A model generated the notes under the pieces. The model had not been told where the DNA came from, ran no database searches, and saw nothing but the letters and a program-made list of their open reading frames with translations. 64,000 nucleotides of DNA, taken from positions 1,922,001 to 1,986,000 of the forward strand of contig OV121081.1 of the NCBI GenBank assembly GCA_921293015.1. The letters are read 5' to 3'. This DNA is from Phorcus lineatus (lineage: Eukaryota > Mollusca > Gastropoda > Trochida > Trochidae). Below are positions 1-17,259 of the stretch, in pieces (within the stretch, counting starts at the first letter, position 1; every line of letters starts with the position of its first letter). Made by a program: the position numbers and the translations under genes.

Positions 1-877
1 GAAAAGGGTAAGAATTCGAAATGTTGTGTTCAGTTACGGTGTTGTTTAGTAAAATGATCTAAGTGACACTTTCAACCTATGTTTAAACTGAACTGAACTG
101 ATCAGCATAAGGATGATGATTTTCTGAAACAACCACTACTTCTCGATAAAATAAAACCATTGATGAAGTTCGACAAATTTAACTCCAACAACATACTCTG
201 TTCCCCTTTAATTGTTATGTGTTCATCATGGTTATTAATTTATGTAGCATATTATATATACAATACTCTGTCACACAATGTATTTGAAGTACGATGCACT
301 TTAAAAACATTAAGGCAAACATTACTATTATATATCAAGAATATGTACACTTGCCAGTACCAGAGGACTTCATTTACTTTTAATACACACATTAAAAATC
401 ATTTATAGCAATCGATAGATAAGTTTACAACGTGCACAAGTTGATATTCAACAACGACGCTAAACATTAACACGTACATTGTATTAAATCGAGAAGAACC
501 CATGATTATCGTGAAGTCGACGTTAAACTGAATAAAAAACTATGTCACGAGGACAATAGTATTGGGTATCAAACACAATAAACACTGACTTTACAGTTGC
601 CTGGTGGGGGTCATGTGTCCACTTTCATAAAAGGTCGGTTCACCCCGGAGGCGATATATTTCCATAGATAAGGTAAGGATTTTATTATTATCAACTTCTT
701 AATTTTCATGATGGTGAAGTTCCGGTGTAGATCTATTTGGCTTACACCTTTATATGGTTGTACAAAATCGACAATACCAATTACCCTGGAGATAGCATAA
801 AATAGAGATTGAATAAAATAAAACATATGGGAACCCCACGTGACCTGCTATTATTGGCTGTTTTAATATACGCCTAC
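1..877. other. AT-rich intergenic DNA, no gene recognised
   Basis: Only short AT-rich open frames without splice context or domain resemblance occur on either strand. I see nothing here that I can support as a gene or a repeat family. Confidence 0.5.
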
Positions 878-893
878 TTTCGCTTTCGTTTTC
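878..893. promoter_or_regulatory. ISRE/IRF-type element upstream of Deltex-like copy 1
   Basis: The sequence is TTTCGCTTTCGTTTTC, that is three TTTC half-sites spaced by two bases. It fits the IRF/ISRE consensus TTTCNNTTTC twice in tandem. It lies about 2.5 kb upstream of the first coding exon of copy 1. The preceding context CCTACTTT is shared with the motifs upstream of copies 2 and 3. The match is seen directly; its function as an interferon-response-like site is inferred. Confidence 0.55.
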
Positions 894-1573
894 AAAGTAA
901 CGCCATTTTAAGAATGGTTTTAGTTCTTCGTATTTGTTTTGACAAATGCCTTCTTAAAAACGCCACATTTTGAGTGCTTTTCAGTGTCCGGTTCTTTGAA
1001 AGGTCAGTCAATAACTAAGATAGTACTATATATTGGTTGTTAATCACACATCGTTAGTAACGTCCTTGGTTGTGGTGTACAACCCGATCAATAACCGAAC
1101 TTGTTATACATGAAGTGTTGTCATAGCACCTAAATACAATGTGATCAGTGTATAGAATGGACCAATTGTCAAATCGATCCTCATATAAGTAAGTCCACCA
1201 ATAACAAATGTTACAATACTGATACTATTATGTGACATCAATATATTTTTATGTTTCAGTAATTAATTCATTGTAAATAGAATTTAGAGTTAATTGTATA
1301 CAGATTTTAGCGATAATTTTAAAGTTATGTTTACAATAAACTGTAAGTAAGAATTGAGAAACACGATGTAAAACAAATGTCTAGTTTGTCTTCGTTTATT
1401 TATAGGACAATCGAGCATAGTGTTTGATAACAATGATTTCGCTGAAGAGAGTTCTGTCCCTTAGATCATAACATACTCGAGCATTCTCTGAAAAACTGAA
1501 AATGTCAAATCAACCCTTACATCAGTTGGATTGTGGTTTAGGGAAGAGAAGACACCAGACTTCAAGAATTAAT

Positions 1574-1594
1574 GGGGGGGGGGGGGGGGGGGGG
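1574..1594. repeat. poly-G tract
   Basis: An uninterrupted run of about 21 G. Similar runs occur at 8770-8783 and 25051-25074. Such tracts are prone to assembly and length error. Confidence 0.9.
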
Positions 1595-1823
1595 AGGTTA
1601 ATGAGATCAGAACAATGTTTCATCACAGCGGCGTAAAAAGGGGGAACTTAGACGAGTTAAATAGTCCGCCATTATGATTTGGGGGGAAGATGACATGAAA
1701 AAATAGCGCTCTACTTTTACTAATATAACAACATTTCACGAATAAGCTACATGTCTTGATAGAATATCCTCGCATTTACAAATGATTTATGATAAAACAT
1801 TCAACAACATTCAACAACGCCTT

Positions 1824-2300
1824 TTAAAGAGCCACTCCGTGAGTTGTTAGAGTCATATATGCCAAACTTAATCAATGGTGTCATTTGATCGCGAAGTATC
1901 GACTATTACCAAAAAGACACATTTTAAAGCTTATTGGTTTCTTACAGTGACAATATGAAGGTAAAATGTCGCAATTATGATCGAAAACCGGACAGTGGCG
2001 CACGTCAATTAGTCAAACGTAATTTTGGAGACTTATCTAAAACAGCCAGGAGGGCAGTTAGGAGTTGATAGTGTTTGTTAGGTTATATAACTAGTATCCA
2101 TGTATATTGGACGTGATCTCTACACCTCTGTGCATTTATAAGGCTGTTTTTTTATTTTCATGGAAAACCAGTATGTGTCTCATATATGTCTTTTGGACAT
2201 GAAAAGTTCAGATGTTTCGATTTCATATCACCACATATGACATTTAGGTTCGTATCAAAGGTAAATAATATGTTATGAAAATCACGGAGTGGCTCTTTAA
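1824..2300. mobile_element. MITE-like element with 19-bp terminal inverted repeats and TTAA ends
   Basis: The left end TTAAAGAGCCACTCCGTGA (1824-1842) is perfectly inverted at 2282-2300. Both ends carry TTAA, the target duplicated by piggyBac-type transposases. The 477-bp interior has no coding frame, so it would be non-autonomous. The TTAA could be part of the inverted repeat rather than a target duplication, so the superfamily assignment is tentative. Confidence 0.6.
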
Positions 2301-3373
2301 TGACGCAGCAAGGCTTTTCACACTTGAAGCGCCATTTTTGTTTTATTTTACCGATTTTGCGCTCTCACTTATCTTGTTGTCAAATCTAAATAAACCAAAA
2401 TTGTTACTACCAGTAACGTGGTTCAACTGGCTTATGTAACACGTATGTACTAATAACATACATATATAAACAAGAATTTCCCCTTGAAATTCATTTCCAC
2501 AAAAAGCACCCGATATGACTGTCCTTTTAACAGTGACAAGACGAGGTATGTTTTCTTGTAAGTACTGATGTACTTGTTTGTTTGATCATTTGTCACGTAT
2601 AACCAATTAGTGAAAGATTACATTTGAGGTGATGTTGAGGGTTAACGCCGCTTATCTAGAGTATTTTAATTATTTCAGTTATTTCATGCTGCTAGCATTA
2701 TTGTAGAGAGAAAGCACGCAACGCTATTGCGGTTATGAATTGCAGTGAAAACTGCGAGCAACAACCTTCATTTGATTTGACAGAATAATTTTCATTTAAA
2801 AACTAGATTTGAACAAGATAATGTAAAAACACGGGTGTTTCTATTTCCCCCGCTTATCAAATGAGAAATGAGAAAATAAGTGGCAATTGAATGAAAACTT
2901 ACACTTTAAAACTAACAGACAAGGAAATATTTTCATCCTGATAATGGTTTTGTAAAATATACGCCATAACGGATATCCTTGAATAGTACTCGTCCCGATA
3001 AATGCATTATGTACAATAACATTTGAACTCCCTTCAACACATATAATTTATTGCGATGCCTACATGTATATGACATAAGTCTGACAAATTTATGTTATGT
3101 AAACAGATAGTGTAATTGATATACAATAAAATTTGCGAAAACAAAACTTTCTTGACAGATTGTCTTGTTTGTTATTGTTGGGTTTTATTGCCCGCACGAG
3201 TATCTTGGTACTGTTTTATTGTATTTTTCTAAATATATTGAGGTCAAACTGAAAAGCAAAAAACAGTATTTTCCCCTTTAAATATGTATTCGTTATTGAA
3301 AAATTATAAAATTTTCACCCTTTCATATTGATATTCCGGTCCCTTTAACATTGTGTTTCAGATTCGCTCCACC

Positions 3374-6839
<3,466 letters not shown>

Positions 6840-9344
6840 TCTGTGATTAAAAGTAAAAACGGATGTCCCGCGTAAAGGCACTATTGCACGCTTTTTCGTT
6901 TCACTTCATTTGGCTGTTTTGAGGCATATTGGGATATGACACTTACCTTAGCTTTCTAACGATGCAATGAAACACTTTTTATTCTTTACAATTGACCTGT
7001 TATCACCAATGAAAAAGTTAAGACGGCCGATTTCGGCTCAGAGGTTGGCTTAGAGGTAGAAAACATCTTAAGTCAACTGTCCGCTGCTTTATTTTCAGCT
7101 TCTTCTCCACAACTTAAGGACCCACAAAGCTGAAATCTTATGTACAGGTACCTTAGCCAATGCCGATTTCAAAGTGTGGATATAATGACTATGTAGCTGG
7201 AACTTTGGGGAAATTCTCTAAATTCCTATTTTCATCATCTTATCCCGATCAAAAGCGCCTAGAAAGTGTACTTCATGTGCACAGTTGTCTTGGCCCATAA
7301 CGATATTAAGTTGTAGATTTGGTGACTCTGTGGCCTCAAATCAGGGTCGGGGGCCCTTCAAATCCCTTTTTCATCTTTTTCTGTAAAAGCAGAGACCCAG
7401 AGACTCGTATCTTCCCCCGCTTAGAGTTGCACCAGTCTCTAGCACTTGTTAATTTATACTTACCCGTCAAAATTCGTGAAATGATTTTTCATTGGACTAT
7501 CGAAATCCGTCGCAGTAGCCTGAACGACAAGCACAGAAAAGTCATTAGCTGGCATTAGCTGGTTATTTGTATACAAAAAAATTCATGTGAAACTGTGTTT
7601 ACAGACAAAAGAGACTATCAAACTATACAGAATCGCCGAGGAAGATCAAAACAATTTTGTTTCCAGAGGAAATATGACTTGGTTATCCTGCGGTTACTAC
7701 TTGCTTGGTTTGTTGATGAAGGGTAATTTATCAGTCTTGCAGTAGATTCTTAACTACTTCTTACCATGTTTAATGTTTTCCTTTATTTATTTATTATGTA
7801 GACAATAAGTGAATAAAAATTTAAAGATAAGTTAAGTGTGTTGTTTTAGTCAATGTTTGTAACTTGTTGACAATAGTGGTTAAACTGATTGTGACCAATC
7901 AAGATTATACTTCTTACAAAGCTTTATCTAGATCGTTCTTATCCTAGCCATGTCAGTATGTTTTATTTCAGTATTACCTTCAAGTAAGGTAACTCTTGCA
8001 AAATACTTAACATTGAAAAGTGCATAGAGGCATGTTCAGTTTCATCTAAGGGCGATATAGTATCATCCGCAAATTGATTTCAAACACTTAATATATTCTT
8101 TTATAATATATATATTATCTTAACCCCCTTATCCTTCCGTCCGTCCATATCGAAATCGTCAAGCTTTCTACACACAGAATGAATAAATATGGTAAAAATT
8201 GGTCAATATCTCTACATAGAGAAAGAATAAATACGGTAAAAATTGGTCAAGATCTCTACACATAAAACGAATATATATGAACTTTGAATGCATTCTCCAT
8301 CTTTATCAATAATTGATTTCAAGACTCCAGAAACTGTTATTCATTTACATTTTATAAATATATTCAATTTTGTTTTGTTAAGAAATGAAAATTTCTGTGG
8401 TCACTCCTCAAATATGGGATACAACCTTTAGACCTGCTTGAAATGGATTCGTTCAAGCACGTGCATTGTCATTCATAAATGCATTGCGATGCGATTGACA
8501 GGCAATACCTTCGTTCCAGGTGTTTAGATAAAACTCCACGATTAAACGTCAAGTAATAAACACAGGTACGTACTGACAAACTCACTCCTCGCATCTTTCA
8601 TCCCTCCGTAGCCCAATGAATTTAGGCGTTGGTTTAACAATAGGAGGTTTACATATTCGAATCTTCAGACACATACAGAGAGGGGTGCTATTGTTACGTT
8701 ATATATGATTTACTATTCACATTTTCAAATCATTTTTATTGACTTTAATCTATAATTGACTTTCAAAAAGGGGGGGGGGGGGGTCCGGCACCTTCGTTAT
8801 ATAGTGCTGAAATATGATGTACTGAAGTACAAAAACATTATTGAGGCTGTAAATATTCATAGAAAATAATGTACTTATGTGTAAAGAATAGCATAGAAAT
8901 CGCAAAACTAATTCTGTGGTGAGTGAAGGTAGTTTTTGGTTTGTACAACGCATTGACGACTAGATATTCATGGAAACAGTTGAATTAAGATTTAAGTTTT
9001 TGTTTACTAAAAATTGATATTCTTTTATTTCTACAGCATCTACTTCAACAAGGTTCTGTTATTTGAATCTATCCTGCAACGTCAACAAAAAATGGGAGTT
9101 CAAATGACACACATAAATAAATAGGAACTTCCTTTGGAAAAACACAAAACAATACCCTCGTAGGACTGTCCTTTTAAATAGGAGGGTCTATCGGCTACGG
9201 TCTGCCATATTGTTTCGAGAGACATGACTGTACTTTAACTAATTTACCATCTTTATAAAAAAAGATATTTGTATGGATAGAAAATCCACACATTTACAAA
9301 TGATTTATAATCATGTCTTGTAATGCCGTTGCGCCGATAAATGG
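6840..9344. other. Gene-free stretch between copy 1 and a repeat element
   Basis: This stretch holds the 3' flank of copy 1 (a possible poly(A) signal AATAAA near 7812), a poly-G run at 8770-8783, and a weak tRNA-like relic near 8608-8675 with a TTCGAATC B-box-like core. I see no coding exon. Confidence 0.5.
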
Positions 9345-10975
9345 CTTCAGGGGAGGGTCAGAAAAAAATTTACAGCCACCAGGGGAGGGTCATGAAAAAA
9401 TTATACGAAAGGTTGGGGAGGGTCATTTTGAAATAGACAGTTATAAAACCATCCTTCTTTAGCAATTGAAAGTGGAGCTGAAATATTATCATAAAGCCTT
9501 ATCAAATGAAACGAAATTCCAGAATATGAGCAAGACTGGTTTATATTCTTAAAAACACATGCTTATATAAAAAAATCACCATGAATTCACTGCTCAATTC
9601 ATTGTTCTTTATTTTTGTAGAACAAAAAGTAGAAGAGTAGTTCTGTTGGACTGAGTGTTTATACAAGCAGTTAACAGGTGTTTGCTATATTTTTATACAA
9701 CAAAGATGCATATTTGATAACTAATAGACTCATAAAGTTAAAACAGCTAGTCAAATTATTATTATCTGAATGATTATATTAATCGTTCTCAATGATACAA
9801 AGTTATGAAACCGTAACACTTAAGCAGATGGCTTGATTGGTGCAAATTTGTTAATATAGCCATACTTATGAAGATATCTAAATTCATATTTAGAAAAATA
9901 AATTCCAATGTTGATATTCCAAAAATTGGGAACATTTGCTATATTCATACTTAAGCTTCCATACTTTTGGGGTTTTACACTTTATTGTTTAAATATTATG
10001 TAACATCTAACAAATGTAACATATGTAATTTCTGTGAAACTTAGATGTGCCTTTATTATCCTTATTTATGTACCTTCAAAATTCTATAGATTTCTTGTGC
10101 TACAAACTTAATGTAGACGGTTAAATTTGTTTTAATCAAACTCATACACAAACAGTTTAAATGTTATGAAATTTGATAATTAATTCTTATAAAGTAAAGA
10201 TTAGACATTTTACATTGTTTGGTCCTATACTCTGAAAGTGTTTGTAGATAGATTTTTAATCTTTTTTTTTGCTTTAAAAGAAATCATTATGTCAAGAGCT
10301 TATCTCCCAACCAGGTCCTTCCATGGTTTTATCAATTTATTAATTCATTGTTTCAAGTTTTCAGTGGAATAATGTGGGCAAGATATACATGTATTTTGAT
10401 GGAATTTTAACTAGTGCAATATCTTAGCTCTTTTTATCTCTGTTGAATGTAAATTCAATGAAGAAGTTGATCATCCATAAAAAAATCCTTCTGTTCCTCA
10501 GTGCTAACCTACTTTGTTATTTAAAGATAAAAAAGACATTGTGATTTGAATTGTAGAAATAAATAAAAAATGAGCTTTAAAAGTAAGATAAAAATTGAAT
10601 ATAGATTTTACACTATGTTAAACATATGTGTGTATTATAAGCAATAGTATTGAAAACCTATTTTGATATACAGTTGATGTGGAAAAAAAGTTTTAATAAA
10701 ACTGATTTTAAAACACTATAGACCATTATCAGATATCATGTTAAACCTATCAATGGAAGGGTAAATCTGTTGGTTTTTTTCAACATTATTTCAAGCTTTA
10801 CTTAAAGAAGTTTCTCTTTTGGAAATATCAAAAAAAAAGTTTAATGTAGAACCGACCATAAATCTTCAAAGACCAATTTCAAGAACTTTTGTAGATATGA
10901 TTTGAGGGAGGGTCATGAAAAAAATAAGCTTAAATTGGAAGGGCCATGAAAAAAATTGCGACGAGTTGGGGAGGG
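9345..10975. repeat. Dispersed repeat bounded by GGGGAGGGTCATGAAAAAA motifs
   Basis: GGGGAGGGTCATGAAAAA-type sequences cluster at 9350-9430 and again at 10905-10975. The intervening ~1.5 kb is very AT-rich and non-coding. A related copy in opposite orientation is at about 36490-36990, sharing a GGTTTAACATGATRTCTGATAAT core with 10720-10760. It is an unclassified, non-coding repeat family. Confidence 0.5.
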
Positions 10976-12543
10976 CCACATTTTTATAGACAATTCAAAG
11001 AGAAAAACCCCCGTTATGTTGCAGGTGGTTGTTTGTGTTCACCACGATGGTGTGAGTGGACACTTCTATGAAAGTAAACTTCGTTTGCCAGCCGGAGTAG
11101 AATGTGCCGTGTGTGATTTCTGTAATCAATTTTTACCAAATTTGGTATGTAGAGCTGATTTGCTCGATGATACGCTACCGTTTATGGTCTGGCTGTAGAG
11201 CCTTTATAATTCTGAATTGGTGTGATTTCATTTTTCAACAAAGAGACTATGGAGTCTTTATAATACCTCATTATATTGTGAATGCTGTACAATATGTCAT
11301 TATCTAATCGTCAGCAATGCTTCTTTTTAGGCTTCAGAGCCTTTAGAATACTGCTGTGACATTGCTGTCTTTTGTTGAAGCAATGCGGACTTCATGTAGG
11401 CATCACGTTGTATACTATAAACTTCCTAGTATGAACTAAGCAGTCGTTAGAAGGGCACAGTTCCAGAGTTTTTTCTCAAATATGAGTTGTTATCTCTGGT
11501 TTATGTGGCGGGCTAGTTCTTTTCACCGTGATCTGATGTGTTGGGATGTATTCAGTGTGTATATGTTTTGACGTGGAATGTGCGTAAATGATTTTGTTTA
11601 TGAAAGGAAATAAATCTGCCATGTGTCGCCGAGCGGCTGTTCCAATGTTCTGAATGTGTTGTGTTTTTATTTGCAATGAGCTCCGTTGGGAAAGAAAATA
11701 GGATTAGACGAGTTGTGGGACAGAGGAAGGACCTACAGTAGTGTAATATAAGTATATGAAATATATTTTTCATATAGTGAAAAGCATCTATATTATTTCC
11801 TTGGTGAGAATAAATCTAGACTTTCTGAATGAGGACCTAGACTGTATTAAGGCTCTTATTTTATACAGTTAAGAAGCAGGACTAGCTCTACAGTTTGTTA
11901 ATCTGTTAGACTCACATGAAGGTTGGAAAGTCCGTTTTATCGGTTTTCGAGCAAGTTTAAGCTTCAATAGTGGCCTCTTCGCTAGTAGTCCCTCTACATA
12001 GAATATTTGTTTATTAGGTTATATCCCACTGTGCGCTCAAACATAAACAGTTTTCCTGCTTCACTGATATTCAAATTAGAAATATGCGTAAAATAGGACA
12101 TAATTAAATCAAACCGAATAAGGTCCACACAGATATTTAAACCGATTGAAAATTTGAATGATTTTCCTTAGGTAACAATCATGTTTGTATTCGCAAATTA
12201 AACAAGGCTGTATTTAGGGAAATTAGTTATGAACATGTCGATAACTTGCTTAAGGTAGATAGGTAGGTAAAAGCTGGATTGTTTACTGCAGTGTGACTAC
12301 AGTTCCTCGGCCTATCAATACATAGTCACGAGGAAGATTCTAGGACAAAGGTCACTTACCTATTTAATATCATGTTGCTTTTTATCTATCATGAATCATT
12401 ATTTTGCTTTTCCTACGCTATTTAGATCAGGAAGTTCACAAATATTTTCATTTCAATTTTATCAAATGTATAAAATGTGCTGAATTTGCTTCCTAAAAGT
12501 GTTAGTTACTATATCGCCGTCTATGTAATTTACCTACTTTTAC

Positions 12544-12553
12544 TTTCGTTTTC
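12544..12553. promoter_or_regulatory. ISRE/IRF-type element upstream of Deltex-like copy 2
   Basis: TTTCGTTTTC is an exact TTTCNNTTTC match, in the context ACCTACTTTTACTTTCGTTT. It is conserved in the paralogous position at 32803-32812. It lies about 110 bp upstream of a conserved donor-like sequence at 12665, as expected for a promoter-proximal site. The regulatory role is inferred. Confidence 0.6.
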
Positions 12554-12599
12554 CATGTTAAGTGAAATTAGTTTGATTAAAAGAATGTTATTCGTATCC

Positions 12600-12664
12600 A
12601 TCAAGATGATAGTAAACCGGGCGTGGCGTATTGTGAAGTGGTTCTTCCTGTTTTGGAAACATAT
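12600..12664 (+). other. Putative 5'UTR exon of Deltex-like copy 2
   Basis: The block GCGTATTGTGAAGTG...TTTTGGAAAC is followed by GTAAGTATA at 12665, a near-ideal splice donor. It is conserved with 32870-32916, where the donor is GTGAGTATA. There is no conserved reading frame, so a non-coding first exon is likely. It would splice to the acceptor at 23730 across an ~11 kb intron. The exon start is unknown. Confidence 0.4.
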
Positions 12665-13029
12665 GTAAGTATAAAACATAAATCGTCGAAATCTACAAGT
12701 AAGGATTACAGCGAGTATGAGGAAAACACAATCGGTACTGTTGTTCGAGGTATTGCGTCGTAGCGTTAGTTTGCCATTGAAGATAGCGTGTGTGATATTC
12801 TGTTTGCCGAGTGCGTTCATCTTAACACCTTGGAGTTGGTGTCCGTTGAAATAAGATGGATTTTCCAGGTTCTGCTGTAATGAATTAGACTTGACCACTA
12901 AAATAAGCTGTAATGAGCTCTGCTTGCCTGTAGTGGGTTGTACTGGACTGGATTGTACTGTACAACACTGTTCACCACACAGCACTGTACTATGCTTAAC
13001 TTAACTATATTTTATTATAATGTATTCTA

Positions 13030-16000
13030 CTCTAAAAGCTATACTGTACTATACGATACAACACTGCACTATACTAAACTATATTACACTATCATATGAT
13101 ATACAACATTATACTTTAATATACAATACTACACAACGCTACTATAATGTACTAATCTACACTTTACTTTACCATAATATACGATTCTATACTACATTAA
13201 ATAATCATACACTGTACTTTATTACACTACATTATGTTATCCTATACTAAATTACACTTCACTATACTTTATCATACTACACCATGCTATACTGCACGAT
13301 GCCATACTACTACACTACACTACACTATACTATATCATACTACACGATACTATATCATACTACACGATACTATATCACACTACACGATACTATATCATAC
13401 TACACGATACTATACTACTACACTACACGATACTATATCATACTACACGATACTATACTACACGATACTATATCATACTACACGATACTATACTACACGA
13501 TACTACACTACACTACACTATACTATATCATACTACACGATACTATACTACACGATACTATACTACACGATACTATATCATACTACACGATACTATACTA
13601 CACGATACTACACTACACTATACTATATCATACTACACGATACTATACTACACGATACTACACTACACTACACTATACTATATCATACTGCACGATACTA
13701 TATCATACTACACGATACTATACTACACGATACTATACTATATTACACTAGACTATACTTTATCATACTACACGATACTATACTATATTAAACAAGACTA
13801 TACTATATTACACTAGACTATACTATATAATACTACACGATACTATATAATACTACACGATACTATATCATACTACACGATACTATACTACACGTTACTA
13901 TACTATATTACACTAGACTATACTTTATCATACTACACGATACTATACTATATTAAACAAGACTATACTATATTACACTAGACTATACTATATAATACTA
14001 CACGATACTATATAATACTACACGATACTATAATACACGATACTATACTCTGCTATATTACACTACACTTTACTATATCATACTACACGATACTATACTA
14101 TATTACACTACACTATACTATATCATACTACACGATACTATATCATACTACACGATACTATATCATACTACACGATACTATATCATACTACACGATACTA
14201 TACTATGTTACACTAGACTATACTTTATCATACTACACGATACTATACTATATTAAACAAGACTATACTATATTACACTAGACTATACTATATAATACTA
14301 CACGATACTATATAATACTACACGATACTATAATACACGATACTATACTCTGCTATATTACACTACACTTTACTATATCATACTACACGATACTATACTA
14401 TATTACACTACACTATACTATATCATACTACACGATACTATATCATACTACACGATTCTATACTACTACACTACACTATACTATATCATACTACACGATA
14501 CTATATCATACTACACTATACTATATCATACTACACGATACTATAGCATACTACACGATATTATACTATACTATACTATATATAACTACAATATACTATA
14601 TCATACTACACGATACTATACTACACGATACTTTACTACTACACTACACTATACTTTATCATACTAAACAATACTATATAATACTACACGATACTATACT
14701 ACACGATACTATACTACTACACGATACTATACTATACTATACTATATATAACTACAATATACTATATCATACTACACGATACTATACTACACGATACTTT
14801 ACTACTACACTACACTATACTTTATCATACTAAACGATACTATATCATACTACACGATACTATATCATACTATATTACACTACACTATACTATATCATAC
14901 TACACGATACTATATCATACTACACGATACTATACTACACTATACTATACTATATTACATTATACTATACTATATCATTCTACACGATACTATACTACAC
15001 GATACTTTACTGCTACACGATACTATACTATACTATATTGCACTACACTATACTATATCATACTGCACGATACTATATCATACTACACGATACTATACTA
15101 CACGATACTAAACTATACTATATTACACTAGACTATACTATATCATACTACACGATACTATATCATACTACACATAACAATACTGCACGATACTATATTA
15201 CTACACTACACGATACTATATCATACTACACGATACTATACTACACGATACTATACCATACTATATTACACTACACTACACTATTATATATCATACTACA
15301 CGATACTATATCATACTACACGATACTATACTACACGATACTATACTACTACACTACACTATACTTTCACATACTACATGATACTATACTACACGATACT
15401 ATACTATACTATATTACACTTCACTATACTATATCATACTACACGATACTATATCATACTACACGATACTATACTATACTATATTACAATACACTATACT
15501 ATATCATACTACACCATACTATACTACACGATACTATACTACTACACGATACTTTACTATTTATATTACACTACACTATACTATATCATACTATACGATA
15601 CTATACTGCACGATACTATACTACTACACTACACTATACTAAATCATACTACACGATACTGTATCAAACTACACTACACTTTACTACACGATACTATACT
15701 ACACGATACTATACTACTATACTATACTATATTACACTACACTATACTATATCATTCTACATGATACTATACTACTACACTACACTATACTATATCATAC
15801 TACACGATACTATACTATATTACACTACACTACACTATACTATATCATACTACATGATACTTTATCATACTAAACGATACTATATCATACTACACGATAC
15901 TATATCATACTATATTACACTACACTATACTTTATCATACTACACGATACTATATCATACTACACGATACTATACTACACTATACTATACTATATTACAT

Positions 16001-17048
16001 TATACTATACTATATCATTCTACACGATACTATACTACACGATACTTTACTGCTACACGATACTATACTATACTATATTGCACTACACTATACTATATCA
16101 TACTGCACGATACTATATCATACTACACGATACTATACTACACGATACTATACTATACTATATTACACTAGACTATACTATATCATACTACACGATACTA
16201 TATCATACTACACATAACAATACTGCACGATACTATACTACTACACTACACGATACTATATCATACTACACGATACTATACTACACGATACTATACCATA
16301 CTATATTACACTACACTACACTATTATATATCATACTACACGATACTATATCATACTACACGATACTATACTACACGATACTATACTACTACACTACACT
16401 ATACTTTATCATACTACATGATACTATACTACACGATACTATACTATACTATATTACACTTCACTATACTATATCATACTACACGATACTATATCATACT
16501 ACACGATACTATACTATACTATATTACAATACACTATACTATATCATACTACACCATACTATACTACACGATACTATACTACTACACGATACTTTACTAT
16601 TTATATTACACTACACTATACTATATCATACTATACGATACTATACTGCACGATACTATACTACTACACTACACTATACTAAATCATACTACACGATACT
16701 GTATCAAACTACACTACACTTTACTACACGATACTATACTACACGATACTATACTACTATACTATACTATATTACACTACACTAAACTATATCATTCTAC
16801 ATGATACTATACTACTACACTACACTATACTATTTCATACTACACGATACTATACTATATTACACTACACTACACTATACTATATCATACTACATGATAC
16901 TTTATCATACTGCACGATACTATACTACTACTATATACTACTATACTATACTATATTACACTACACTATACTATATCATTCTACATGATACTATACTACT
17001 ACACTACACTATACTATATCATACTACACGATACTATACTACACGACA
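13030..17048. repeat. TATAC / TACTACACGATACTATATCA satellite, about 4 kb
   Basis: Continuous variation on TACTACACGATAC, TATATCA, TACTATAC and ATTACACTA modules runs over ~4 kb, with almost no G outside CGATAC. Higher-order structure is visible. Segments near 13921 and 14221 are repeated at exactly 300 bp, and 14821-15860 is duplicated as 15861-16900 (1,040 bp). Long open frames rich in Tyr, Thr, Ile and Leu are a by-product of the repeat. In the gene model it lies in the first intron of copy 2. Confidence 0.95.
14821..16900. repeat. 1,040-bp higher-order tandem dimer in the satellite
   Basis: Positions 14821-15860 and 15861-16900 align base for base at a constant offset of 1,040, with scattered substitutions. 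Examples are TTTCAC versus TTTATC near 15364/16404 and AATCATTC blocks kept in register. This indicates recent unequal exchange or a large slippage event. Confidence 0.85.
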
Positions 17049-17049
17049 C

Positions 17050-17076
17050 TATATATATATATACATATATATATAC

Positions 17077-17161
<85 letters not shown>

Positions 17162-17162
17162 A
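17050..17162. repeat. (TA)n microsatellite
   Basis: About 110 bp of TA dinucleotides with a few TACA interruptions, at the distal edge of the satellite. Confidence 0.95.
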
Positions 17163-17259
17163 TAAACCATTTCACGACATGACACTACAATAAACTATAC
17201 TATACTGCACTCTACTTTATTACATAAAATAATATACTACACGACACTACACTAAACTA

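Noticed and set aside
160-408. 82-codon frame at the window start
   Set aside because: AT-rich composition, no homology signal and no splice or promoter context.
3353-3373. Extended start of copy 1 at GTG 3353
   Set aside because: The bases are a pyrimidine tract and AG acceptor (TGTTTCAG). The ATG at 3374 has a good context.
13020-17193. Long open frames (up to 377 codons) rich in Tyr, Thr, Ile and Leu
   Set aside because: They are produced by the satellite, which has few stop codons in one frame. They have no domain, no splice context and no codon pattern of a gene.
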